In this document: positions 24,701 through 34,410 of the stretch, piece after piece
How the letters are laid out: each line of letters starts with the position of its first letter
How positions within the stretch are numbered: position 1 is the first letter of the stretch
Source: JBMZCV01 sp049613665
Lineage (GTDB): Bacteria > Bacteroidota > Bacteroidia > Chitinophagales > UBA2359
NCBI GenBank assembly: GCA_049613665.1
Contig: JBMZCV010000031.1
Span: 1-36,175, forward strand
Length of the DNA stretch: 36,175 nucleotides
Reading direction: 5' to 3'
Made by a program: the position numbers and the translations under genes
The notes under the pieces: model-generated
Told to the model about the DNA's origin: nothing
Seen by the model: only the letters and a program-made list of their open reading frames with translations
Database searches by the model: none

Positions 24701-27700
24701 TTGTCTGCATCATTAATGTCTGTTCCATTTAATTGCCATTGCAAGCTATAATCTACGCCTAAAATAGCGGTTGCAGGAGTGACATTTACTTCCAAAATAA
24801 ACGTTTCCTCGCTACAAATATCGCCAGGTGCAGTTTGATTGATAATAGCAACAGGGCAAACAGCTCCGCAAACATAAGCAACCGTAGCAGGTTCTATAAA
24901 ACAGGCTACACCGCTTGGGCTGCCATCGTAAGTGACTTCATAAGTAGCTATGCCAGAAGCACCGCTTTCACTAGCTTCTGCAAGTGTTGGCACATCAATC
25001 GGTGTAATGCTGTAATTGTCGCAAGAAGTAGTGAGTTGTGGAACGCTACAATCGCCTTCTGTGCTCGTAATAAAAGCTGGGTTAAAAGCTGGGTATATGG
25101 TTACATTTAATGTGCCTGCAAAAATAGGTGTAGGTTCTAAAGTACATATCATGCCGACATAAAAAACAATAACACTTGGCTCGCAAGCATTATTGGCGAC
25201 ATCATTTATACTAACAGGAGTAGTCATAGCTGCATCAGAAAACCATTGAAAGCTGTCTAAAGTGCCTTGTGGGTCATTGATGACAATGCTTGTTTCAAAA
25301 ACTTCAAAGTTGGGCAAATTGCCACTACAAGTCGCTGTATCATTGTTTAAAGCAAAATTAACGCTCGGACAGCCAGCACAATCGAAAATAGTACTTGCAA
25401 TTTCGCTAAAGCAATTTGTATTGTTGTTGTAAGTAATATTCCAACTCACTTCATTTGTGCCAGCAGTAGGATTTTCAAGCTGAACAACCGTTTCAATATA
25501 ATTGTCGCAACTTATTTCTATGGTTGCCAAAGCTTCGCAAGAAGTAACGATATTTACAAAGTCGGGATTGAATGCTGGATAAACTGTTACGATTATATTT
25601 TGCGTAGCATAAACAATATTTGGGTCGCTCACACAATAAATATTGACTGTATAAGTGAAATCTTGAGGTTCGCAAGTTGTTATCGTTGGTACATTAGTGC
25701 TTACACTTGTTGTATTTCCTACCACAGCATTATCCAAAATCCATTCCGCATTGGCTAAGTTTGTTTCATCATCTAAAATCAGTTGCAAAGTCAGCAAATC
25801 GCCACTACAAAGTTCTGTATTATTGGCAGTGAGGTCTATAATATTTGGACAGTTGATAGTTGGGTCGCAAATAAAAGTTGCATCAAAAACATTAGTGTCA
25901 CAATCTAAACCTAAGCCAGCCGCATCATCATTAACAACGGTCATAGATACTGTTTCTGTACCATCAAAGTTAATTGGATTGTCGCCTACAATGCTATAAT
26001 TTGGGCAAGTAGGGTTTGCTGTTATAGTACAGCCATTATTGCTCAAATTGTAATTGGCAATAGGCAAAGGATAATAAGTGACAGTTGTAGTTCCGACAAA
26101 AGCAGCAGTTGTAGGGTCAATTGTGCAGAAAATAGATAGTGTATAAGTAATTTCTAATGGGTCGCAACCATTTACACTTTCAGAAGCAGGAAAATTAATC
26201 ACACTACCATTTTGTTGTGTTCCAGAAGAAGTCCATTCTACATGATCTACCAAATTGGGATTATCAACTTGTGCAGAAAGCGAAACGATATCGCCACTAC
26301 AAGCAATAGCACTTTGAGGCATTGTTACATCAATATTGCAAGTAGGTGGCAGACAAAGAAATTGCTCTGTAATTGTATTCGTACAATTTAATCCTAAGCC
26401 TACTGCGTCTTGATTTATAACCTCAAATGTTGCTGTTTCTGTGCCATCAAAATCAAAGGTGTTTTGTCCAACAATGTCAAACTCCGCACAATTTGGTGTA
26501 GCTGTTAGCGTACAACCATTATTACTAACAGTGATTGCTGCGTCAGGTTCAGGGTAGTAAGTTACAGTAGCTGTTGCAGTAGATGCAATCAGATTTGGGT
26601 CGTTTGAGCAATAAGCATTTAAGGTATAAGTAATGGTTTGAGGCGAACAGCCTGTAACTATTTCAGTAGCCACAAAATCAATTGCATTTCCATTGGCTTG
26701 CGTTCCAGAAGAAATCCATTCTAGGTGATCTAACTCATTATTAGGGTCATTTAAAATACCATTTAAGGTAATATCTTGGCCACTACATGAAAAAGCATTT
26801 CCAGCTAAAGAGACTTCTAAAGCACAGGCACAATCTGTTATTTCTAAAGTAAAAACAGCCGTTTGGCTAGGGCAATCAGCAGCATTATTTTCATAAATAG
26901 TATAAGTGTAAGTTCCAACATCGCTTACTGTTGGTGTAAAACTATTACCTGAATTGGTATCATTTCCATTATTTTCACTCCAAAATAAAGTATTGTTGGG
27001 ACTGCTTGCGGTTGCTATCACAGTAATCGTTTCGTCGGAACAAAAAGAGGCATTTGTAAAAACAGGTACAATAGCATTTTCTGTAATTTCGATAGTAAAA
27101 GTTGTAACAAAACCACCGCAACCATCTGCTGTTATTTCATAAATATCATAAGTGTAAGTTCCTATTGCTGAAATATTAGGTATAAAATTGACATTTGTAC
27201 CAGCATCAAATCCGCCTGCTTCTTCCCAATGTAATTCGTTTAAAGGCGAACTAGCAGTAGCTAAAATGCCAATATTTTCGCCTTCACAAAAAGTCATATT
27301 GGCGAGTGCTGGAGCAGCAGGTAAGAGTATTTCAAAAATGTCGAAAGGTGCGAAAAAGCTAGTGCAAGTTGTCGCATCATTTACTGCCTGAACAGCATAA
27401 TTGCCGCTTCCTATTGGCGGTGTAAAAGTGTTGCCAGACGCAAGTATATTGCCTGTCGTATTGTCGTACCAATTGTAAGTAAAGCCAGCTACTGTTGTTA
27501 CCTCAATAGTTGGCGGTGTTGTGCCTTCGCAATAATTTGGATTAAAAGTTTCTAAAATAGGTGCGTCAATATCATCGCAATTGCAATCTTCTTGCACATT
27601 TATATTGATAGTAGAACAAACACCTACATCATCAACTGCATAGCTTGCAGAAGCAGAATTAGCTAATGTTTCGGTATAAACATTGCCTACAATAGTGTTG

Positions 27701-30700
27701 TTATTGATATTGTAAGGCTCTAAACCGCCTGTAATTGTTAAAGTAACATCATAAGTAGCCAAATCATCGGCACATGCTGTGGCTACATCTACATTAATTG
27801 GTGGATAAAAAGTAACAGTCCAACCATTTGCCAAACCACATTCATCGTCAATTGTTAAACCTTCATCATTTAATAGCCAATAAAAAGTATAAGTTCCATA
27901 TTCGCTTGCTGCTACACTTACTGTTTGCGTTGTTTCATCTGGGCTAAATGTCACTGTTGGTGCTGGCACAATATCAGTATCATAAGTCCACATTCCATTT
28001 AAGTTGGCAGGCCATGGCAAGATATTGTCTGGCGAACCTGGAAATAATATATAAGGAAAAAGGAAATGATTTAAGCCACAAATAGCAATTGGGGCGGTAT
28101 TTGATGGAACAGGATTTGCCGTAGGTTCTGGTGCAAAATAAATCGTTACTTCATCAGTAACGCTACAATTGTTATTGTCTAAAAGCGTAAGTGTAAAAAT
28201 ATATTCTCCATAAGCATCTACTGTCACAGTAGCTTGAGGGTCGTTGGGATTGAGTGTAGCCGAGCCTGTTCCTGTATAAGACCACACAATATTTTCGCCA
28301 GCATCGACAACACCTTCTAAGGTATAAACACTACCGCAAACGATAGCATCTGCTCCTGCTTCAGGAACACTTCCTGCCAAATAATTGATATTTAATACAT
28401 AGGTTTCAGCACAAACAGTAGGATTATCGCTTGACCATGTCAATTCATAATTTCCTATGCCATCATTAAATGTAATCGTTGGCTGTACGGCAGCAGCATT
28501 GCTAATGTTAGCACTTAAAGCACCTGTTACTGCCCACGTTCCAGCCATATTTGGTATAGGTTCGCTTACCACAAAAGCCGTTTCGCAAGTCGTCACATTG
28601 CTAGTTGTCGTTATGGGTTCATTGACCGAAATAGTGTGCGAAACCGTTGTTCCATCGGTACAAGGAGCATTAGCTGACACATTATACTCAATGGTATAAT
28701 TCCCAACATTTAGGCCACTTGCATCAAATATATTTCCGCTAACAGCAGCAGGATTTTCGACACAAGACCAAGAACCATTCGAGTTTCCAATCACTAAGTT
28801 GCTTAAATCAAAGCTTGTGTTATTGTTCACATTGCAAAGCTCAATAGTTGGCGTATTTATTTCAGCTAAAGGTGGAGCAACTACTGTAATGGTTTGGTTC
28901 GACGTAGCGTCTGGACAACCATTGCTACCTGTTACGGTATAAGTAATGGTATAGTTTCCATCTAAATTTTCGGCACTAAACACATTGCCCAAAATAGTGA
29001 CATCAGGCGAACTCCATGTTCCTCCTGCTGTTGTTACACCATTGACCAACAAAGTATTTAAGTCTAAAGTAACACCTCCTAATCCACACAATTCGGTTGG
29101 TGCAGTTGTTGTTGCATCTTCTATACAGTTTGGCAAACATTCTACTACATTAATGGTTTGTGTTGTACTTTCAGGGCCGCAAGGTGCTGTTCCTTGCACC
29201 GTATAAGTAACCGTATAAGAACCTACTGCCAAGCCTTCTGCATCAAAAACATTGCCTGCATTAATGGTTGAATTTGGTGCATCTGTTGTCCAAACTCCAC
29301 TATTATTTCCAGTTACTAAATCATCTAAATTTAAGGTTAACACATTATTTGGCAAATTATTGTTACACAATTGTGGGTTGTTTGGTGCATTTGTTTCGGC
29401 ATCAGCAGCTTGCGTTGTCGTAATCACAAGCTGTTCGGTATCATCGCACGTTCCTGTATTTGAACTAAAAGTAAATAAAATTGGGATATTGACATTAGCG
29501 GTTGATGGATTAAAAGTAGTTACCTCTATTCCTGCCGCATTTTCCCAAATTCCATTTCCACTTGCTACATAGTCATTTAAATTAATAATAGCATCTGAGC
29601 TACAAATATCTAAAGCTGGTTGTGTTAAAACAATATCATTAAATGGTGTAATATTAACTGTTAGCGTGTCTATATCGGCACAAAGCAAATTGGCGGAAGT
29701 AAAATAAAAATCTAAATTCGTATTGATAGCTACCGTAGAAGGGTCGAAAGTAACAATAGCATTTCCTGCTTCATCGCTCCAGCTACCTATACCTACATTT
29801 TCGTAATCTGCAAAAACGAGTTCTTCTCCATTGCCACATATATCAACAGCATTGGTCGTCAAAGACACCTCATCATAAGGTTCTACCGTGACACTTAGGG
29901 TTTCAGTAGCATCACAAAGACCATTTCCAGACGAAAAATTGAGCTCAATAGTAGTATTTAAAGCTGCATTGCTAGGGTCAAATGTGCTAATGGTATTCAC
30001 TCCATTTGTCCAAACCCCTGTACCGCTTGCGACATAATCGGCTAAAACAATCGGAGCATCAATATTGCAAACGACTACTGTATTTTGCGTTAGTGCAACA
30101 GCATTATCAGCTTCAATACTAATGTTCAATGTATCGGTATCAGCACAATCGCCATCTCCCATAAAATACAATTCAATATTTGTGCCTGCTGTTTGCAAAG
30201 AAGGGTCAAAATTCAAAATATTATCGTTTGTTCCATCACTCCACGAGCCTGTACCATTTGCTACATAATCGCTCAAATCGATGCTAGGAGCATTTTCGCA
30301 AAATACAATTGCAGCATCTGTTAAGCCTACTTCTACTACGCTTTCAACAACAATAGTTAAAACTTCGGTATCATCACAGTTTCCTGTTCCAGATGTAAAA
30401 TTGAGAAAAATAGGCGAGTTTGTTGGTGCTGTTGAAGGGTCAAAAGTTGTAATATCGCCGATACCATTGTTCCATGTTCCTATACCTGCTGTTTCATAAT
30501 CGCTCAAAGTAATAACTGCATCAGTTTCACATAAATCTAAAGAAGTAGGAAAAATAGCGACATCATTGAGTGCTGTAACCGTTATGGTTAAAGTATCAGT
30601 ATCGGCACAATTTCCGCCTGTTGCAGTAAAATAAACATCGAAAGGTGTATCAAGCGTTGCTCCTGTTAAATCATAATTTCCACCGAAAATAAGATTTGTT

Positions 30701-33700
30701 CCTGTTGTCCAATTTCCATTGCCAGAGTCGACATAATCATTCAAATTTAGGCTATCTTCTGTATCACAAACTTCTAAAGTATTTTGCGTTAGCGTCACAT
30801 CATTGGCAGCCTGTACAGTAATAGTCAATGTTTCTTGGTCGTCACAATCGGCATTTCCAGAAGTATATATCAATTCGATAGGCGTATTTGTAGGTGCTGT
30901 CGAAGGGTCGAAAGTCGTAATAGTAGTATTGCCATCTAGCCACGCACCATTTCCAGACATTACATAATCATTCAAATTGATAATATCGTCGGTGCTACAC
31001 GGAAAAATGCTGTTATCATTCAATACCACATCATCAAAAGCAACTACACTTACCACCAAAACCTCTATGTCATCGCAAGGGCCATCGCCAGACGAAAAGG
31101 TTAGTTGCGTAGTGCTTCCTGCCGCAATATCAGAGGGGCTAAAAGTTGTAATAGGATTTCCCAATTCATCTTCCCATGTGCCAGCATCAGAACTTGCATC
31201 TTCATAATCGCTCAAAGTAACAGCAGCATCATTGGTACAAAGCACTAAAGAACCTACCGTTATAACCAATGCCGTTTGTTCAGAAAAAGTAATCAATACC
31301 TCATCTTCGTCAGTACAAGCATCATCAAAAACCGTCCAGAAAAATTCATAAACGCCAGCCATTGTTACCATTACATCGGTTTGAGGGTCGGTAGCATCTA
31401 CGAAACTAGCCGAGCCACCTGCTGGCGTATTCAAAATATCCCATGTACCAGCACCAGAAGTTATCGCATTCAACTCATAAGTCAAGCCACAAACTTCATC
31501 GTCAGTTCCTGCCGTTACTGTTGGTTCAATAATCGTAATAGTTTGCGAAGTACTAGCAGGATTGTTGCAAGGTGCATTTCCTGTAACAATATAACCAATA
31601 TTATAGGTGGCTGGCGGCAATCCTGCTGCATTAAATATATTAGTAGCTGGGTCTATCGTATTGGCTGGACAGTCTAGACAAGCCCACGAGCCACCTAATG
31701 TACCAATAACAAAATCATCTAAATCAACTACCATATTAGTATTGTTGGCATTACACAAGTTATTGCTTAGTGCCATTGTCGAAGCATCTGGATATGGAAA
31801 AACATTGAGCGTCAATGTTTCACTATTGCCACAAGCAGCATTAGTAGAAGCATAGGTCAATTCAATAGAAGTTGGCACGCTAGGCACATTAATATCAGCA
31901 GGTGCTGTCAAGTCTGGCAAGTTATAAGGCACAGTATCGTCAATAGGCATACCATTTTCATTTTCCCAATTGCCTGCTCCAGAGGCGACATAATCGCTTA
32001 AATTTAAACTTGTTGTTTCACATACATCAAGGCTATTTTGTGTCAAAACAACGGTTTCGCCACCTGTTACATTTATATCGATATCTTCTGTACTCACACA
32101 AGGCAAGTTCCCAACCGTATAAGTTATCGTATAAGGCCCTGCTGCCAAACCAGTAGGGTCAAACACGCCTGCACTGCTTATAAAAGCACCACCAGACCAT
32201 GTTCCTCCACTAGGAGAAACAGCAGAAGAATAGTCAAAAGTGCCATCACAATTCGTAAAATCTGTTGTTACGCTTGCATCTACCGTAATATTTGGCAAAG
32301 CAACCACCTCAAAAGCTCCAGGAATTACAAGTGTTCCACTACAACCATCTGCATTATTAACGACCAATTCCACATTATAAAAACCTAGCTCTAAATCAGC
32401 TTCTAAAAAAGTAGGTGTGCTATCTGTGGAGGTCAAAACCGTATTTGTTGTTGTGTTCGTGAGCGTCCATTCATAAGTCGTACTTGCATCTACGGGAGCA
32501 CTATTATTTGTCAACACAACATCTTGCCCCTCACAAATATTGGTGTCAGAAACGCTAAAGCCAGCTAGTGGCGGCGGCACAATTTCTACCGTCATGTCGG
32601 TAGAAGTAAGACAACCATTCTCATCAGCTACTTCAATAAAAATATAATATTCTCCTGTTTGGTCAAACACAAAATTGGAAATGGCACTTTCTGTTGGCCC
32701 AGCCAATGTTGTTTCTGTTCCATCTGGAGCTTCTATATACCAATCGAAGTTGGTGATGTTATCTAAAGAAAAAGCCGTTAAAGTATAATTTTGGTTTGCA
32801 CAAGCCATTCCGCCCATCAAATCTGGATTAAACAAAATATCGACATTTGTTTGCGGAAATGTATTTATCGGCACTTCCACCCTACAAGTCGGATTACAAC
32901 TAGCAGGCGAAACATCTAATGCCTCCACAAACAAACTCGTATTTGAGCCATTGTAGGTAATATTGGTGCTATTTTCGTCAGAAGTCGTAAAAGCCGTACC
33001 ACCTGTCGCCTGTTCGTACCACGACAAAGTACCTCCTTCTGGCATATAATTAATATCGATAGGCAAATTGTTGCCAACTGGCGGACAAACCGTTATGCTC
33101 ACATCTGGCGGTGTTTCCTCACAGCTTTCGCCCGTTGCAGGAATAAATCCAGGAGGATTACAGTTTTGGTCTTCCAAAGTACCTGTTGTCGCACCTGTTC
33201 CCGAAACAACAACTCCAATACCATCGCCACCAGAAGTAGGCGTATAAGATACCTCATACGAATCATCGCAAGGCGTAGTACTCGTACAGCCATCACTCAC
33301 CGAGCCAAACGAAAGCGTCATCGTTCTATCCGTATTATTGCTATTCGTAAACTTTCCCTGCCCCACACAGTCATTTTTGAAAATAACATATATTGGGCCA
33401 TTGCCACAATAAGCCGCAAAGTCGTAGCCAAAATAAGCATTTGTTGCTGGCTCTGGCCAACATGAGCCACCCGAAAAAACGAGTACCGTTGCATCTGGCG
33501 GAATCACATTTGAGGTCGGCGACACCAACAAATCATTGCAAGCCGTATTGATAGTATTTAATTCATCTACCCTATCTGGATTAACCGTAAAACCATTGTT
33601 TGCCGTTGCTCCTGCACTATTGGCCAACAAAGCCGTTACAGGTGTTGGACAACCCGACAAACAAAAGCCAGAAGTAGGCTCATAAAGTGGGTCAGTTTGG

Positions 33701-33936
33701 TTGGTAGCCAATGACGAAAAAGTAATTGTCAATCCATTGAGGTCATACTCATAAGGGCCAGTATGAAATACAACCATCTCATTTACACCTTCCCAATCTC
33801 CTGTGCCATCGTCACACGAATCGACCAAAAAGCCATTCAAGATTGGACATTGAGCAAAAACTTGCTGAGAAAAAGTGCTAAGGCTTATTATAAATATAAC
33901 AAATCTTATGACAATAGGTAAAAATCTCTTATTCAT
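21784..33936 (-). CDS. Giant multi-module surface protein with T9SS type B sorting domain
   Basis: A secreted protein of about 4050 residues, probably over 400 kDa. A Sec signal (MNKRFLPIVIRFVIFIISLS, cleavage near 28) is followed by a globular N-terminal region (30-290). At least nine modules of about 77 residues then carry a C-x8-(N/L)xxDYxxxGxGxW pattern (one near 620-710, eight contiguous at about 890-1512). Seven longer Cys-rich modules of 150-170 residues each start with a C-P/C-N motif between about 2369 and 3712. The last two contain DFNGDGDPNC and DFDNDGVPNC, resembling calcium-binding loops. A PKD-like segment leads into the C-terminal NAFSPNSDGENDIF...YNRWG...GWDGTYKG domain (last 92 residues), the type B T9SS signal also called the gliding-motility C-terminal domain. 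Adhesion is a likely role. The ATG at 33936 was preferred to the in-frame TTG at 33963. Confidence 0.93.
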   Translation of the reverse strand: MNKRFLPIVIRFVIFIISLSTFSQQVFAQCPILNGFLVDSCDDGTGDWEGVNEMVVFHTGPYEYDLNGLTITFSSLATNQTDPLYEPTSGFCLSGCPTPVTALLANSAGATANNGFTVNPDRVDELNTINTACNDLLVSPTSNVIPPDATVLVFSGGSCWPEPATNAYFGYDFAAYCGNGPIYVIFKNDCVGQGKFTNSNNTDRTMTLSFGSVSDGCTSTTPCDDSYEVSYTPTSGGDGIGVVVSGTGATTGTLEDQNCNPPGFIPATGESCEETPPDVSITVCPPVGNNLPIDINYMPEGGTLSWYEQATGGTAFTTSDENSTNITYNGSNTSLFVEALDVSPASCNPTCRVEVPINTFPQTNVDILFNPDLMGGMACANQNYTLTAFSLDNITNFDWYIEAPDGTETTLAGPTESAISNFVFDQTGEYYIFIEVADENGCLTSTDMTVEIVPPPLAGFSVSDTNICEGQDVVLTNNSAPVDASTTYEWTLTNTTTNTVLTSTDSTPTFLEADLELGFYNVELVVNNADGCSGTLVIPGAFEVVALPNITVDASVTTDFTNCDGTFDYSSAVSPSGGTWSGGAFISSAGVFDPTGLAAGPYTITYTVGNLPCVSTEDIDINVTGGETVVLTQNSLDVCETTSLNLSDYVASGAGNWENENGMPIDDTVPYNLPDLTAPADINVPSVPTSIELTYASTNAACGNSETLTLNVFPYPDASTMALSNNLCNANNTNMVVDLDDFVIGTLGGSWACLDCPANTIDPATNIFNAAGLPPATYNIGYIVTGNAPCNNPASTSQTITIIEPTVTAGTDDEVCGLTYELNAITSGAGTWDILNTPAGGSASFVDATDPQTDVMVTMAGVYEFFWTVFDDACTDEDEVLITFSEQTALVITVGSLVLCTNDAAVTLSDYEDASSDAGTWEDELGNPITTFSPSDIAAGSTTQLTFSSGDGPCDDIEVLVVSVVAFDDVVLNDNSIFPCSTDDIINLNDYVMSGNGAWLDGNTTITTFDPSTAPTNTPIELIYTSGNADCDDQETLTITVQAANDVTLTQNTLEVCDTEDSLNLNDYVDSGNGNWTTGTNLIFGGNYDLTGATLDTPFDVYFTATGGNCADTDTLTITVTALNDVAIFPTSLDLCETDAVITLSDYETAGIGTWNNGIGDITTFDPSTAPTNSPIFLNFTSGTGNCDDTEVLTIVVESVVEVGLTDAAIVFCENAPSIDLSDYVANGTGSWSDGTNDNILNFDPSLQTAGTNIELYFMGDGDCADTDTLNISIEADNAVALTQNTVVVCNIDAPIVLADYVASGTGVWTNGVNTISTFDPSNAALNTTIELNFSSGNGLCDATETLSVTVEPYDEVSLTTNAVDICGNGEELVFADYENVGIGSWSDEAGNAIVTFDPSTVAINTNLDFYFTSANLLCADIDTLTVNITPFNDIVLTQPALDICSSDAIINLNDYVASGNGIWENAAGIEVTTFNPSTANVNIPILFTFSSNTGTCDDTEQLVITTTQAADAETNAPNNPQLCNNNLPNNVLTLNLDDLVTGNNSGVWTTDAPNSTINAGNVFDAEGLAVGSYTVTYTVQGTAPCGPESTTQTINVVECLPNCIEDATTTAPTELCGLGGVTLDLNTLLVNGVTTAGGTWSSPDVTILGNVFSAENLDGNYTITYTVTGSNGCPDATSNQTITVVAPPLAEINTPTIELCNVNNNTSFDLSNLVIGNSNGSWSCVENPAAVSGNIFDASGLNVGNYTIEYNVSANAPCTDGTTVSHTISVNEPITTTSNVTTCETAFVVSEPIPNMAGTWAVTGALSANISNAAAVQPTITFNDGIGNYELTWSSDNPTVCAETYVLNINYLAGSVPEAGADAIVCGSVYTLEGVVDAGENIVWSYTGTGSATLNPNDPQATVTVDAYGEYIFTLTLLDNNNCSVTDEVTIYFAPEPTANPVPSNTAPIAICGLNHFLFPYILFPGSPDNILPWPANLNGMWTYDTDIVPAPTVTFSPDETTQTVSVAASEYGTYTFYWLLNDEGLTIDDECGLANGWTVTFYPPINVDVATACADDLATYDVTLTITGGLEPYNINNNTIVGNVYTETLANSASASYAVDDVGVCSTININVQEDCNCDDIDAPILETFNPNYCEGTTPPTIEVTTVAGFTYNWYDNTTGNILASGNTFTPPIGSGNYAVQAVNDATTCTSFFAPFDIFEILLPAAPALANMTFCEGENIGILATASSPLNELHWEEAGGFDAGTNVNFIPNISAIGTYTYDIYEITADGCGGFVTTFTIEITENAIVPVFTNASFCSDETITVIATASSPNNTLFWSENNGNDTNSGNSFTPTVSDVGTYTYTIYENNAADCPSQTAVFTLEITDCACALEVSLAGNAFSCSGQDITLNGILNDPNNELDHLEWISSGTQANGNAIDFVATEIVTGCSPQTITYTLNAYCSNDPNLIASTATATVTYYPEPDAAITVSNNGCTLTATPNCAEFDIVGQNTFDFDGTETATFEVINQDAVGLGLNCTNTITEQFLCLPPTCNIDVTMPQSAIACSGDIVSLSAQVDNPNLVDHVEWTSSGTQQNGSVINFPASESVNGCDPLEITYTLSIFCTIDPTTAAFVGTTTVTYYPLPIANYNLSNNGCTITANPTCPNYSIVGDNPINFDGTETVSMTVVNDDAAGLGLDCDTNVFDATFICDPTINCPNIIDLTANNTELCSGDLLTLQLILDDETNLANAEWILDNAVVGNTTSVSTNVPTITTCEPQDFTYTVNIYCVSDPNIVYATQNIIVTVYPAFNPDFVNIVTSCEALATIEISCDNYIETVVQLENPTAGTNEVSWNITYNNNTNCFSEIASTIFDCAGCPSVNFALNNDTATCSGNLPNFEVFETSIVINDPQGTLDSFQWFSDAAMTTPVSINDVANNACEPSVIVFYVGMICTLEPTPIFAGTLNVTIYPAFNPAFITSTEGDCSVPQLTTSCDNYSITPIDVPTLAEASESGASGIATYEVTYDGSPSGVACFIEPATVAYVCGAVCPVAIINQTAPGDICSEETFILEVNVTPATAILGVDYSLQWQLNGTDINDADNISYQVNALNDNCEILTQEFSLVFTCLNPAGTPAQTIDAGTVNIYSLFDEDFVTVTNTTCEAPQIEVTCDTYDVVQTTTPTEPIETGSAGIAQWTVSNICFTEEFTANYNCPALACPNIIAAASENVSICSDAILDIADATGGVLYDDIAGTFVGFELFTDNVLQTPATPTDYQHSGSCEVEEFTLYIGMICSETNEPLPAGNVTVSVYPVPTTVTEIGGCSLAVQDNCGDLLVIEYLQIDGTWATTVPSENPANGETTSWIAYVAGADFNGDGDPNCFQTGVVIAVCDETCVPPATPTNILTNIEICDGETNTIPFEVGTPADVFVIWYNSDNEPLDTANVFTPTELDGYYALAYNVSDTCESILPIFASLDALPLEDAGFSYFADPQPTICIGDANILPNNIDTPDGTFSSPDALTIDAATGEITLDQAGIFEVIYTTNGQCPNDSTLTIIVTDCDSPCPIVTSPLDEIAQICDGETPDIATIEQNIGFDDPQNTFDGIIWFMDAALTEPLDVLALVHSGSCEVETISIFPALACIGENDLIAAGILNVELYPTPTSVTAVGGCSLMVQDNCGDLLIIEYLQADGTWATTVPNETPAEGETAEWQAYVLGADFDNDGVPNCFETGTVIAICNDDCVPPPAPLAVVDSLAICAGETNTQAFEMNSDELIIWYNAAGDEVANGTTFVPTEVGVYQAVAVLISDNTCSSDTTIAILESLENILSLELGDDITACESDDIILNAEISANANITWTTASGGLSNPNTATTNFTPSSTGEFMIYAIAENDCATSVSDSLLITVLPNIVLDISASSVLIEAGQEVQLTASGATEYIWQDDSSLSCTDCPNPVATPSQTTTYYVNTIDVNSCVTSANITIVVQESKETKLLVPNAFSPNSDGENDIFKAVYRGNLESFSFAIYNRWGKEMFVTDDFNEGWDGTYKGVEQEIGVYVYMIQYQFVGETADIKSGNVTLVR

Positions 33937-34410
33937 GATAATTTTTCTTGTATTAAATGTCAACCACCAAATTAATATAGCCTTGTTGGGTAACTAACAT
34001 ATCGAAAATAAATGTGTTAGCTTTCGCAACTCAGCAATTTATTTTTAGTGTTTGACTAATCGTTTTTTTTTATGTTGAATAGTATGTGTTTTTTGCAAAA
34101 ATAGACAACTTATTTTGAATATTACACAATTGCTCATAACTGTGCTTGCTTTTTATCAAAAATAGCTTTTTGCTTACATATATCAAAAAACATTTTTGCT
34201 TACTTTCCAAAAGCTTAATTCAGTTATTCTTTACCTAATAAAACATTCTTTAACATTTTTTTATTGTTAAACTACCAATTTACAAATGTCTGTTTTTGGC
34301 CATAAAAATGCCTAAAAAGAATAATATGCCTAACCTTTCATTTTTTACAACAAAAAAGCTAACTTTGAGCAAGCTTGATTTTATTTCTCAAAAACAAAGA
34401 AAAACGAACT
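33937..34410. other. Divergent intergenic region, no gene
   Basis: An AT-rich 474-bp gap between the divergently read giant gene and the NTPase-TPR gene. It should hold both promoters. Only the element at 34360-34367 is convincing; the minus-strand side shows a near match, ttaatttg, about 30 nt before the giant gene's start region. No reading frame with coding features is seen. Confidence 0.55.
34360..34367 (+). promoter_or_regulatory. TAnnTTTG element of the NTPase-TPR gene
   Basis: TAACTTTG matches the -7 consensus and lies 43 nt before the ATG at 34411. No -33 TTTG was found at the expected distance. Confidence 0.5.

Noticed and set aside
31276..31677. Plus-strand frames inside the giant gene, for example 133 codons here
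   Set aside because: They are antisense shadows of the repetitive coding sequence, with no ribosome site or recognisable domain.
33937..33963. Longer start for the giant protein
   Set aside because: The upstream start is TTG; ATG at 33936 gives a textbook signal peptide.
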